A stretch of 64,000 nt of DNA from Flaccisagitta enflata (GCA_965153355.1 OZ231126.1:34348001-34412000), one strand, 5' to 3'. Numbered from the stretch's first letter, positions 21,187 to 31,206 are shown. Program-made: numbers and translations. The notes: generated by a model from the letters alone, not told the origin.

Positions 21187-21292
21187 CAAAAAAAACAAGG
21201 CCGTATACACGGCAGTATTAGTCACGGACGGGTGGGCAGGAGCGGAAAACCTAAAAAAACAAGTATGTGACGGACGGACGGATGGGACAAAC

Positions 21293-21300
<8 letters not shown>
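21187..21300 (-). mobile_element. Family A 3' part, followed by CA expansion
   Basis: On the minus strand: (GTCC)n, CCTGCCCACCCGTCCGTGACT and GCCGTGTATACGGCCTTG plus a T run. The 5' hairpin is missing where the CA tract begins. Confidence 0.6.
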
Positions 21301-21418
<118 letters not shown>

Positions 21419-21424
21419 ATTTGG

Positions 21425-21485
21425 TGGAAAGTGGCCAATGCTTACGACGTTTTTCCTCACGGCGATAGACGCCTTTACTGGTATG
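21425..21485 (+). repeat. Dispersed repeat R1, short copy
   Basis: GGCCAATGCTTACGAC, GATAGACGCC and TTTACTGGTA match the end of the 12867 copy. Confidence 0.6.
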
Positions 21486-21589
21486 GCAGATTTTTATCAG
21501 TTTCCGCGATGAACTTGTTACATCAATCTCATCAAGGTCATAAGAACAACGTCGTGTGTGTCGGACCTTTCTGAAAAAAATGGGCAGAC

Positions 21590-21760
21590 AGACGGAAAAA
21601 CAGACAGATAAAGAGGCAGACAAACAAAAATGTTTCGGTTGACCTCGGAACAATTGGAAACACCTTTAAAATAACGAAAATTCCTTTGTGATGGACAGAC
21701 CGACGGACTGACTGACCGACCGACCAAAAAATTGCTTAAAGAGTCGCGTAGCACGCGACT
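21590..21760 (-). mobile_element. Family A element, A-TC, truncated
   Basis: Hairpin AGTCGCGTGCTACGCGACT on the minus strand (21760-21742), then a GTCGGTCGGTC tract. The distal arm and end are not found. Confidence 0.65.
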
Positions 21761-21939
21761 AAAATGATTTCCGGAGCTTTTGCTCTAATTTTTGTTGCCT
21801 AGTCTTACCTGGTACAACAAATATCTTCCATCTTACGATGTCTCTGACTTCAATACTTTGACGCAATTTTTTATCATTCCTCTCACTCGAAGCAGAAAGC
21901 AAGTAAAAATTAGGCTAATAATAAATTCGCTTACACTAA

Positions 21940-22364
21940 ATGGGAAAAAACAACAAGTTCGATGAAACGAAAAAAAGAGTTGAAAAAAGACGCGATAACA
22001 GACATTGCGACGTGAAGCGACTTTTGTCCATGGAATATGTTAAAGAGACGGGGTTACTTGTTACGAAAAAAAAGGAGTCATCGTTCACACCCATTAACAT
22101 TTCCGTTGGTGGACACCTGGTGGGGGTAATCAAGATCTCAGCAACCACAAGGTCGACAGCACTGTAACTCGGTGAGATGTGAGACAGGTCTGGTACAATT
22201 CAAAACCTAGTCCCACAAAATTTTTCTATCTCAGGAAGGTTGCTAGGGATGCTTATGAAATCTCGAGTAAAACTTCAAAAATCATTTTCACCCACTTGAA
22301 TCAGTCCGCATGGAATGAAATCATGACCTATCAACTTCTACAAGACCCAACTTTCATAAAATGA
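21940..22364 (+). CDS. Candidate two-exon gene, 113 aa, function unknown
   Basis: An ATG at 21940 opens a Lys/Arg-rich frame (MGKNNKFDETKKRVEKRRDN). Joining AAG|GTCGAC at 22151 to the strong acceptor TTTTTCTATCTCAG at 22234 (83-bp intron) keeps the frame in phase 2 and leads into KVARDAYEISSKTSK.. up to TGA at 22362-22364. The donor is weak, and an alternative (TCG|GTGAGA at 22170) exists through a possible 30-nt micro-exon. No AATAAA was seen within 120 bp. The 3' exon with its acceptor is better supported than the 5' part. Confidence 0.3.
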
Positions 22365-22424
22365 AAGGTTTCAAAACAGTCACATAGCGACCACTGAATG
22401 CAGTCTCAGAAAAGATACGCCTGT

Positions 22425-22483
22425 GTGCACTGCCCCTTCCTGCCCACCAGTGACTTCTTATTGGCCCTGAATCCAGCCTTGTC
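22425..22483 (+). mobile_element. Old family A 3' end
   Basis: GCCCCTTCCTGCCCACCAG, GACTTCTTATTGGCCC and ATCCAGCCTTGTCC follow the usual order of body, distal arm and end, strongly diverged. Confidence 0.4.
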
Positions 22484-22494
22484 CTTTTTTTAAT

Positions 22495-22600
22495 TTGTTT
22501 CTTTTTCATCTTTTTCATCTTTTTCATCTTTTTCTTTTTCTTTTTCTTTTTCTTTTTCTTTTTCTTTTTCTTTTTCTATTTCGTTTTTTTCTTCCCCTTC
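22495..22600 (+). repeat. TTTTC/TTTTTCA tract
   Basis: Short CATCTTTTT units then (TTTTTC)n, pyrimidine-only. Confidence 0.9.
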
Positions 22601-22787
22601 TTCTTCTCCTGCATCCTGTCCCTCCTTCATTCGGGGACTTTGTTGGTTCCATCGGCTTTTTCTTAACAGATTCCGTATCATGCCTCGTGTGTCACAGGAA
22701 TCTAACCTCCCTCGCTCTCTCTGACTTTCTGTGTCTGTCTGCCTCTCTTTCTCTCTCTCTCTCTCTTTGCCTCTCTTTTTTTTTTAC

Positions 22788-22919
22788 CCATCGGAAATCA
22801 AAAGGAGCTTTTGAAAGCATCTGTTCATACGCCCACGGATGGATGCTTTCCTGTCTATCGCAGATGTTGGTCGTCGTTTTTTCTCCACCAGATGGCGCCG
22901 AAGGCAAAAATATATTCAT
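22788..22919 (-). CDS. Possible minus-strand exon
   Basis: The minus frame from ATG at 22919 encodes 44 non-repetitive residues (..NICDRQESIHPWAYEQML..) and reaches GATGG|GTAAAA, a weak donor, just before a CT-rich tract. The composition differs clearly from the microsatellite frame it is fused to. No partner exon found. Confidence 0.2.
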
Positions 22920-23003
22920 AAGTAGAAACTAATTACATTGGATTTATCAAAGACGCAAATACATGTTTGCGCTGGCGGAAGTACAATATACATTGATGTT
23001 TTT

Positions 23004-23191
23004 AGTCGCGTGCACGCGACTCTACACCCCGTTTTGTCCGTCCGTCCGTTGTTCTGTTGATCACACTTTTATTTTTTTATCAATTTTATTTCTTTAAGTC
23101 ATTTAAAGTCATTTTAGAGTATACTGAGTCATTCTAAGTCATTCTAAGTCAATCTGTAAATCTCGCACGCGACTTATAGGTGTTGGCCTTG
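23004..23191 (+). mobile_element. Family A element, A-TC, complete
   Basis: Palindrome AGTCGCGTGCACGCGACT (23004-23021), CTACACCCCG, (GTCC)n and a short AAGTCATTT minisatellite. Distal arm GCACGCGACT (23165-23174), then TTATAGGTGTTGGCCTTG. Confidence 0.85.
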
Positions 23192-23299
23192 TTTTAGAAA
23201 AGGACGCATATGTAGTCACGGAAAGAGGTGAACGATGCACAGTTGCAGACGTACAGATTAAAAGATAGTTCAAGAAATGTTTTTTTCTGTTTTTTTTTT

Positions 23300-24470
23300 A
23301 GTCACGTGCACAGGACTCCACACCTTGCTCAATCGGTCGGTCCATCCGTCCGTCCATCCATCCCACTGTGGGCTGTATTGTGCGCTAGGTGGCTCATTGG
23401 GGATTAACATTGCATCTTTTCCATTACATAGTTCCTTATGAAATATACAGAGTGAAAAACATTTTTCTACATATTTTCAGATGTTATGAAACTATTTATA
23501 TCCAATATTGACTCATTTCTATTGGATTAAGAGCTTTATGAGCTTAATGCACAAAAGAAGAGAAATTTGAGAAAATAAAGTGAAAAATACTGCTAAACTC
23601 TTTTATATTTAGTATTTAAATTGTCTAATGTTTTGACCAAATCACTTAAATTTTTGTCTTTGTTCAATAAGATTCCTTAATAAGGTGCTCAAAAAAAATC
23701 ATTTTTTTGCTCATTTAGCTCATTTTGCTCATTTTTCTTCCAATCAAATATAGATTTTTACTTTTATTCACATTATTACTTGTCCATTTTAGGCCAAGAA
23801 AATCGCAATTTGGACGTCGAAGGCCCGCTTGAGCCATAGCATTCTGGATTCAGGACCCCTTGAACTACATTTTGGCATAGGTGGCTCATTGTGCGTCCTT
23901 GTGCGATTTTTTATATTTATAGGGTAATGAAAGCATGCAAATTAGGTCAAATATGTAGTAATAGTAGACTAATTTAATAGTGCTAAAAATGTAAAAAATA
24001 ATGATTTTTTAAATTTTTCCAGACATTTAAACATTAATGAAGGAATGCAATCCAATATTGAAGATATCATGAGCTTTTTGTAATCTTAACAGATAATCCA
24101 AGAAATTTATTGATTTTTCTTGAAATATAGCATTTTTTGTAGTAATGTCGATTTAGGTCGCCTTTTTTCACTCTAAATTGCCATAAAACCTGTCATATGG
24201 ACCGGTAATGTATGCTCAAATGCTACCATGACCATTCTACTTAGTTTGAGTCATATAGCAGAGATGAAAATTTTCACTCAAATACCCAAGGAGCCGACTA
24301 GCGCAATCCGTGGCCCTTAGTGCATCCATCCGTCCGTCCGTCCGTCCGTCCATCCATCCGTTTGTCCGTCCGTCCGTCCGTCCGTCCGTCCGTCCGTCCG
24401 TCCGTCCGTCCGTCCGTCACATCTTTGATTTTTTTACTTTTTCAGGGACTATAACGACTTAAAGTCAAAA
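23300..24470 (+). mobile_element. Family A element split by a nested insertion in its GTCC tract
   Basis: The mutated hairpin AGTCACGTGCACAGGACT (23300-23317) and first CATCCGTCC units are followed by a 959-bp insert (23364-24322). The (CCGT)n tract then resumes at 24323-24418, with the typical TTTTTTACTTTTTC body. The 3' end is missing. Confidence 0.7.
23364..24322. mobile_element. Nested terminal-inverted-repeat element, 959 bp
   Basis: The ends CACTGTGGGC..GCGCTAGGTGGCTC and the inverse of GAGCCGACTAGCGCAATCC..GCCCTTAGTG form imperfect 32-bp terminal repeats. Both flanks read CATCCATCC, but the tetranucleotide target makes the duplication length ambiguous. AT-rich inside, no transposase. 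Confidence 0.65.
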
Positions 24471-24580
24471 AAGTTGTTTCAAGAGTTTAATTTGTGATAT
24501 TTAGTAGGAAAGTATTGGGTATCGGGTATCGGATGCAGGCAACCATTCAATCACGAAAATTGTGCCTGAGTTAAAATCAT

Positions 24581-24614
24581 TTCCACTGAAGCACGACGTC
24601 GTGCTTCAGTGGAA
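24581..24614. repeat. 34-nt perfect palindrome
   Basis: Two inverted halves, each TTCCACTGAAGCACGAC, meet with no spacer. Confidence 0.9.
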
Positions 24615-25130
24615 TGAAGACTAACTAGTGCTCTCTGCAATTTGAACTTCAATGGAATTGGCAATAAGTGATTTTTTCATTGAAGCAAAGATAGTCAAAG
24701 TATTCTTCATTTACCTTTATCTGAAGAAATCATCTCCTTTCTTTTTACCTCTTGCCTTTTCTCTTCATCTAAGTAGACTTGCTAAATAAAAAGAATATTG
24801 ATATCAAGAGTAAAATATAGTTTTGCATCTATCAAGTTTTTATAACAGTAAAAACTTTAAGTGGGAAAACTTTTTTTTTTCATAAAAACGTACATTCATG
24901 TGATAGGAAAAATTTGTTGGGATGAAAACAAAACTTTAAAAAAAGAAAAAGAATTAGGAGAAATTTTCCAAAGTCAAGAATTTATGACAAAAAGAAAAAA
25001 CTGTTTTTATTTGAAAGAGAGAAATAAAAAAAATTTGATTGCACTGAAATGAATTGTTATGACCAATCAAAGAAAAACTGGATTGACTTTTTATTTTATT
25101 GCAATATGAAAAAAGGTCAAGAGTCAATTT

Positions 25131-25158
25131 CACTGAAGCACGAAGTCGTGCTTCAGTG
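25131..25158. repeat. Second copy of the palindrome
   Basis: CACTGAAGCACGA, AG, then the inverse. Identical to the first palindrome except at the centre. Confidence 0.9.
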
Positions 25159-25281
25159 GAATGGCGCCCTACTGGCCTCATTTCCAGCTCAAAGTTCGTG
25201 ATTCAGTGACTAGCTCATCGGATGAACCCAATACTTATGAATATTGAAAACCCAATACAATACCCAATACATATCGCTGGG

Positions 25282-25645
25282 CAGGCCTGATTTTAGTGAT
25301 TTTTTTGACTGAGCCGGTCGGGCTCGCTCCCCACAATTTGACAGAGCCCGAAAGGAAAACCATGAGCCCGGTAAAATTGTCATGCCAAATTTTATAATCA
25401 TATCAGCCTAGATTTGTAATAGCAGCTATTGATTATATGATGTAATGATAAAATGATCACTACAAAGATGATTCAATTTGTGTAAGAATTGAAAATCGAC
25501 TCAAGACTTTTTAAAAATATTTCACTCAATCAGCTTGAGCGTTTTGAATTCATCCCATTGAGAGAGAGCCTGCTGGGCGAGAGAGAGAGCCCAAGAGCAA
25601 AATAGAGAGCCTCGGGCTCGCGGGCTCGCTCTAAAATCAGGCCTG
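25282..25645. mobile_element. hAT-like MITE, 364 bp, with 8-bp target duplication
   Basis: The terminal repeats CAGGCCTGATTTTA are inverted at both ends, flanked by identical TCGCTGGG (25274-25281 and 25646-25653). GCTCGC-rich subterminal motifs repeat at both ends. An 8-bp duplication and CAGG start fit the hAT superfamily. No coding capacity. Confidence 0.85.
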
Positions 25646-25684
25646 TCGCTGGGCCTTGGATGGGAGGAAGGAGGAAAGAATAGT

Positions 25685-26235
25685 CGCAAAAGCGTCAGAT
25701 GGTCAGCGGTACCCGTTGCCCCTATGAGAGTGTTAGGTGGTTAGAGGGGCAGCGGCCCCAAAGGGGCCGATGACCTATGCTGTTTTTATTTGAACGTCTA
25801 GGCTTAAATTAGAGCCTGGAGGCTACATTTGGGGCCTTAAGGCTGAGATTTGTGAGCTTGGAGGCTGGGATTTGAGCTTGGAGGCTAGGATTTGGGGCTC
25901 GAGACTATGATTTGAGCCTTGGGGCTGGGATTTGAGCCTTGGGGCTGAGATCTGAGCCTCGAGGCTGGGATTTGAGCTTTGAGGCTTTGGTTTGAGCCTC
26001 GAGGCTGGGATTTGAGCCCTGAGGCTGAGATTTGAGCCTCGAGGCTGGGATTCAAGCTTTAGAGGTAGGTTTGAGCCCGGAGGCTAGGATTTGGGCCTTG
26101 AGACTAGGATTTAGGCTTGGAGACTAAGATTTGGGCCTCGAGGGGGGGGGACGGAGAAGAAGGAGAAGGAGGAGAAGGAGAAATTTCCCCTATGTGAGAA
26201 AGCATAGGTCATCGGCCCCTTTGGGGCCGCTGCCC
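25685..26235 (-). mobile_element. Family B element, GATGACCTATGC variant
   Basis: The minus-strand 5' end GGGCAGCGGCCCCAAAGGGG at 26235, then CCGATGACCTATGC, is mirrored at 25748-25778. The core is about 13 units of GGCTGGGATTTGAGCCTCGA. The tail reads CAACGGGTACCGCTGACC on the minus strand. Confidence 0.8.
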
Positions 26236-26465
26236 AAAAGGAGGGAGGAGGGAAAGAATGAAAGGAATGGAAGGAAGGCAGGAAGGAAGGAAGGAAGGAA
26301 GGAAGGAAGGAAGGAAGGAAGGAAGGAAGGAAGGAAGGAAGGGAGGACGGAAGGAAGGAAGGAAGGGAAGAAGGAAGGAAGGAAGGAATTAAGGAAAGAG
26401 GGAATATGTATGCATTCAGTTGTGTCTGTAAAACGAAGCACGCGACTGTTGGCCTGTTGGGCTTG
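26236..26465 (+). mobile_element. Family A 3' portion with GGAA tract
   Basis: (GGAA)n at 26268-26395 is followed by TGTAAAACGAAGCACGCGAC, TGTTGGCCTGTTGGGCTTG and TTTT. The same 3' end follows the TTCC tracts at 49652 and 51300 on the minus strand. The 5' part is displaced by the family B element. Confidence 0.6.
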
Positions 26466-26842
26466 TTTTATCAATACATCGGCAAATGTAACCTCTTATG
26501 AAAATCAATACATTGACTTCGGATCATATTCAGCGATAACGACTCGACATTTGCTGGCGGTTATTGGGTTTGCTTTACATGATCTCCGTAACTGTATAAT
26601 GCTGTTAATATCGTTGGACCGGTGATCACTCTTTTCCATTCAAATATCCCAAACACAGTTGAAGCTCGCTTTAAGTGTAAATAATGTCGAGGTGATGTTT
26701 TTTCAGCTGATTTCGGATACATCGGATGCAGGCGGATTCCCAATACTCTTGGCTTGGGTCAGTTTAGCGGGAAGTATTTTTCACTTCAATACAATTGGTT
26801 TTCGGTAAATAACACCATCAAGTCCGTGATAATTATTTTTTT

Positions 26843-26978
26843 AGATGCGTCATCGCATCTCTATAAGAGGTTCTGTCCATCGGTCGGTCCGTCCCTCCAT
26901 CCCTCCGTCCGTCGGTCCGTCCGTTACGCTTCCTCTAATATCACGCAAATGACGCATCGATAAGCCCGCCAGGGCTTG
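26843..26978 (+). mobile_element. Family A element, A-AT, minimal complete copy
   Basis: Hairpin AGATGCGTCATCGCATCT (26843-26860), CTATAAGAGG and (GTCC)n. The distal arm ATGACGCATC (26949-26958) complements GATGCGTCAT. Terminal hairpin AAGCCC/GGGCTT then GTTTT. Only 136 bp. Confidence 0.9.
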
Positions 26979-27050
26979 TTTTATCACGATCGAGTGACGC
27001 ACCGATGTATGGACGACAAATGCGCATTGCCTTTCTTTTAATTTCCGCTC

Positions 27051-27052
<2 letters not shown>

Positions 27053-27087
<35 letters not shown>
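27053..27087 (+). repeat. (CT)n
   Basis: About 16 CT units. Confidence 0.95.
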
Positions 27088-27091
<4 letters not shown>

Positions 27092-27381
27092 CTTTATGAG
27101 TTTATAGGATGAATAAAATCGATTTCAATCATTTATTAATTTTAAGTACTTTTAAGTAGATGCAGATGGCCTCCATGCATATGCAGATAGCCTCAATACA
27201 GATACGGATACCGATGGCACCGATGACACCGATGCCTCCGAAAGCCTTGATCTTTTTCGCAGAGACTCAAAGCGGCCACGGGACCAATGCACCCGGGCCG
27301 ACCGAGCCTCCATGGCAGAATCTCGTACGCGGGATCAACAGATTGAATGAAAAATATTCAAATCTGCCGCTGGCAAGGGAG

Positions 27382-27484
<103 letters not shown>

Positions 27485-27489
27485 TGGCA

Positions 27490-28075
27490 AGTACCAAATC
27501 GAACTATTCATGGGTAGCCGTACCCCCCCCTAGGAGTGATCAACTGAAGAAGTGGAGTGAGAGCAGGGCAGCGGCCCCAAAGGGCCGATGTCCTGAGGAC
27601 ACAGGGGTGAATTTCCAGACGTCCTGAGAAGGCACATAAAAGGGCTGACATACTTGATTTTGAGCCTGATAAGGCTGATTTAGGGTATCAGAGAGCTAAT
27701 TTTGGAGCTGAAAGGGCTGATTTTGGGCCTGAGAGTACTGATTTTGGGCCTGAGAGGGCTGATTTTGGGCTTGAGAGGGCTGATTTTGGGCTTGAGAGGG
27801 CTGATTTGGGGCTAATTTGGAGCTAATTTTGGAGCTGAAAGAGCTGATTTTGGGCCTGAGAGGGCTGATTTTGGGTCTGAGAGGGCTGATTTTGGGCCTG
27901 AGAGGGCTGATTTTGGGCTTGAGAGGGCTGATTTTGGGCTTGAGAGGGCTGATTTGGGGTCTGAGAGGGGCCTTGGGGGGGGGGGGACGTACGGACGGAC
28001 GTACGGACGGACGTATGGACGTCTGGAAATTCACCCCTGTGTCCTACAGGACATCGGCCCTTTGGGGCCGCTGCC
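27490..28075 (-). mobile_element. Family B element, GATGTCC variant
   Basis: The minus-strand 5' end is at 28075 (GGCAGCGGCCCCAAAGGGCC, GATGTCCTGTAGGACACAGG, GGTGAATTTCC), mirrored at 27568-27625. Core of about 14 GGGCTGATTTTGGGCCTGAG units. Tail CTCTCACTCCACTTCTTCAG as in the 47311 copy. Its T-run start is the end of the family A copy at 28082. Confidence 0.85.
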
Positions 28076-28081
28076 TAAAAA

Positions 28082-28315
28082 CAAGGCCGGATACACGGCT
28101 ACCCCAGTCGCGTGCGGGTGGGCAGGGGCTGTATTTGAGGTCACTTGATCATTTGGGCAGGAGCTGTGAGGCCAAGGACCGTAAAAAAAACGAAAAAAGT
28201 AAAGTTTGACGAACGGACGGACCGACGGACCAACGGACCGACGGACCGACGGACCGACGGACCGACGGACTGACGGACGGACAAAGCGGGGTGTATAGTC
28301 GCGTAGCACGCGACT
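28082..28315 (-). mobile_element. Family A element, A-TC, complete
   Basis: Hairpin AGTCGCGTGCTACGCGACT on the minus strand (28315-28297), (GTCC/GTCG)n, distal arm GCACGCGACT (28115-28106), GCCGTGTATCCGGCCTTG and TTTTT. The T run is shared with the adjacent family B start. Confidence 0.9.
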
Positions 28316-28863
28316 AAAAAGCCTGTATGCAATTCAGATTTGGGCGCTCAAACTGCCGAAGATACGGCAATTTGAATGGAGTGCGAATCTTACATTTTCT
28401 TCTCCCTTTTTAATCCGAATCTCGCTCTCTTTTTATCATCGCGCTACCTCGCCAGTTACTTCTCACTGAACATCTCTCTTATTGTCCCCCGGAGAGCACC
28501 GTTTTGCATCAATTAAGGATTTGGTTTTGTAGCGAGTGAGATAACCTCGTCTGTAATCTCTGCACGTACGAATATATTACCATTCGGCTCATTTATTCGT
28601 AGCCAAGTGCGTCATTTAGCAGCGAAGCGGCGAGGCTCTGCGCATAAAAACCCGGCGGATACAAGTACAAAGAACCAACCGATATTAAAAATCCTGGGAA
28701 CTATTGCGCACTTTTATTGGAACCACGCAGAGTAGTTCCACGACTACCAAAATCTTTCCTTGTCATTTTTGGACAGAGTCTGCGCTTGTAAAAAAAGTGG
28801 GTGGTTTAGTTCTGTTTTTTTGTTGTTTTTTTGTTTTTTTTTTTTTTTTCAATAAGAATTCAG
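28316..28863. other. Unassigned DNA upstream of a candidate exon
   Basis: Contains the long T tract (28807-28850) that serves as the pyrimidine tract of the exon at 28864. No other structure seen. Confidence 0.3.
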
Positions 28864-29353
28864 CTTCAATGGAATCGTTTTAAAGATGCTTGTGGTGATT
28901 TGACAGTTGCAGAAAAAACTCACACAAAATTGACAGAAAAATTCGAAATAGAGGTAACAAGTAAACAATCCAGCATCTCACGTCATCCAAAGTCGTTCCT
29001 ATCTCGCAGTGGAAGCGAAAAGGCAACCTCATATGGGAGCGGGAGAGCGTGGATAATTTTCTGATGTATATGGAGAGCGAGCCAATGGCAATGTGGTGCG
29101 CTAATGTGGTCGCAATGACACGATGATAACCGCGCCACACCTTGTAAGTTTTAATCTATGTTCTCTAAGGGGAATAACTGATAATCTTCTCCATCTTATT
29201 TTTGTTCTCATCTTTCATCCAAAATACTCCCCTTGCGTAATTCTAGTTATTGCGCAATGTACATGGAAACAGGATGAGCAGAGAAATCTGGAGAGGCTCT
29301 CGACTCTGAAGGAGCCCTGCTCCTTGACGAATATAACAGAGATATATATATAG
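28864..29353 (+). CDS. Candidate last two exons of a plus-strand gene
   Basis: A long T-rich tract ends in ATTCAG, a good acceptor, followed by a phase 0-0 exon (28864-28953) of 30 codons and a GAG|GTAACA donor. It encodes LQWNRFKDACGDLTVAEK and continues with a charged helical segment (..KLTEKFEIE). Acceptor ACAG at 29272 opens an in-phase exon, DEQRNLERLSTLKEP.., ending at TAG (29351-29353). The joined peptide reads as a charged amphipathic helix. AATAAA at 29522 could be its poly(A) signal. The second acceptor lacks a strong pyrimidine tract. Upstream exons were not found and the family is not recognised. Confidence 0.4.
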
Positions 29354-29521
29354 ACCCCAGATTGGTCTCATTTTAATGAGTTATCATAAGTCAAAACTCT
29401 TTCACACGCATCCAACCTGCGTTGAGAGCCAGCGCAACTTACAATCAAAGTAACCAATACATCTGGCATGACTTATTTTAGCGTTGAAAATTGACTGCAG
29501 TTGCAACAAGCAGAACCAAGT

Positions 29522-29527
29522 AATAAA
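29522..29527 (+). promoter_or_regulatory. Possible poly(A) signal of the plus-strand convergent gene
   Basis: AATAAA 169 nt past the stop at 29353. It lies about 50 bp from the oppositely oriented poly(A) signals of the minus-strand gene, so the two 3' ends would nearly touch. Confidence 0.25.
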
Positions 29528-29575
29528 ATCAATGTTTTCAAAACCATTCTATTGCAGGTGATTTTGTATAACATT

Positions 29576-29593
29576 TTTATTAAGTGTTTTATT
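29576..29593 (-). promoter_or_regulatory. Two poly(A) signals for the small secreted-protein gene
   Basis: On the minus strand AATAAA occurs at 29593-29588 and again at 29581-29576, downstream of the stop codon at 29676. The pair is correctly placed for 3'-end formation of the two-exon gene. Confidence 0.5.
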
Positions 29594-29675
29594 ACAAGAC
29601 GAAAATTGAATTAGATATCAATTCATGATGCTATATAGGAAAGTGATAGAGGCGGAGAGCTTGACATTTTAGTCT

Positions 29676-30259
29676 TTAAAACTTGGCCGGGTCGTAATCG
29701 TTGATTACCTTGGCTATGTTTTTTAAGTAATCCGATTTACTTTTCAAGAACAAGTCATTGCTTGCCTTTGAAATAGAATAGTAGTTGAGTTTTGGCTTGT
29801 CCGCTGAAATCAGCACCATTAACACCATGCTATATCCCTTTTCTAACGGTCCGATGTCCAAAATAGATCCTTGGAATCGTCCACTTGCATCAGTACCCTT
29901 TTGAAGATACATTCGCTTTTCGATATTACCGACTTCTTCTCCTTCTGTTGAAATTTCTCCCTGGACTTCGCTCGTTTCTCTTCCCTCGGCCACGTTAAGA
30001 CCTTCGGAGAATTTTGTTGTAATGGACAAAATGAATTAGTCATAAGTCATGGATGTGAGCTGTGAATTGTCGGTCAACGAAGAATTGAACAGATTGAACG
30101 ATGACTTTAAATTTGTTTCAATTAAAGAATGATTTCATTTGAAAATGATGTAGAAATAGCATATCTAACTGTATCTTGACCTTTTGTCTTCTTTCCTCCA
30201 ATCTTACCCATCAAAACGGCGCCTTCAAAAATGAGGCAAAGGATCCAGAACGATTTCAT
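29676..30259 (-). CDS. Two-exon gene for a small predicted secreted protein, function unknown
   Basis: Exon 1 (30259-30208) starts with ATG and encodes a hydrophobic leader, MKSFWILCLIFEGAVLM, typical of a signal peptide. It ends at a GG|GTAAGA donor in phase 1. The 206-bp intron (30207-30002) ends CCGAAG. Exon 2 (30001-29676) continues in the matching phase for 107 residues and stops with TAA. The product is 125 aa. After the leader come an acidic stretch, a hydrophobic strand (YSMVLMVLISAD) and a Lys-rich C-terminus ending DYDPAKF. Two AATAAA signals lie 83-100 nt past the stop. Leader, phase match and poly(A) signals together make a real gene likely, although the acceptor has a weak pyrimidine tract. 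I do not recognise the family. It converges with the plus-strand gene ending at 29353. Confidence 0.55.
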
Positions 30260-30419
30260 CCTCAAAAAAAAACGTTGTTTTGTTGTGGAACAAGAAAGAT
30301 TCGGCGCTTGTCGTAACGATCCAGATCGTGCAATGAAATCATCCGTAGATATTGGCCGCTATCATGACTGTAAAGGAGAAATCATCAGGACTACATTCAA
30401 AAACTTGCCGTAGTAAAAA

Positions 30420-30770
30420 GCTTCTTGAGTAAAGTAAATCTTTTTTTAAACGAAAATCTATGGATAAAGTGAGTTGAAGGAAAATATTTTTTTTTTCAAT
30501 TTCCAGCACGGAATCAGAGACCAGATTTCTTCAAACCTTCATTTCACTTAAGTTTTTGACGGGCTGCTATTTATACACTAAGTTTTTTTTTATAGACATA
30601 ATTTGCCTTTTAACTTTTTGGAGTGACTTCCCAATTTCCTGAACAAACTGAATTTAAAATTAGTTTTCATGAATCATTTGATATTAGGAAGGCTTTTTTT
30701 TCTAAATCTCAGACTAACAACTGTCAAATGACTTAATCAGAAAACAATTTGGCGTGTTTACAAAAAAATC
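30420..30770. other. AT-rich unassigned DNA
   Basis: Nothing recognised. Confidence 0.3.
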
Positions 30771-31206
30771 TAACTATGGCAAAAAAAAAAAAAAGACAGT
30801 TATTTCAATTTATTCGTACACCCTCAGTTTATTGATCTGCTTTAAATCCTTTAAAGCAGTATTAGTATATTAAATTACCTAATCAGCAAAAAAATCAATA
30901 CTCGAAAATGTTGATTTTTGAGCCCGTGGCATCAGTTCTTCTGAAAAAACATCAGGCAAAAAAGAGGGGAAAAAAGCTCCATATTTACAATTTTCTGAAA
31001 TTCATTTTGACGACTATTTCAAAAAGTGATGCTACGGGCACAAAAAATCAACTTTTTTGAGTTCTGATTTTTTTGCTGAGTCAAAAATTTGTCATTTTAT
31101 TACCACCTAAATGGATATTAAGTTTTTCTAAAAAATGGGCCCGTAGCAGCATTTTGAAATTTACTGTCTTTTTTTTTTTTTTTTTGTTTTTTTTTTGCCA
31201 TAGTTA
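30771..31206. repeat. 436-bp fold-back repeat
   Basis: TAACTATGGC, an A run and GACAGT at the left are mirrored at 31164-31206. Inside, GATTTTTTTGCTGA-type and GCCCGT(A/G)GCA segments are also inverted, so nearly the whole unit can fold back. Confidence 0.7.

Larger units (their letters stand above)
24495..25275. repeat. Segment bounded by TATTGGGTAT repeats and holding two near-identical palindromes
   Basis: GTATTGGGTATCGGGTATC at the left and CAATACCCAATAC at the right are inverted. A related segment lies at 49950-50090. The palindromes at 24581 and 25131 lie inside. Confidence 0.45.
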
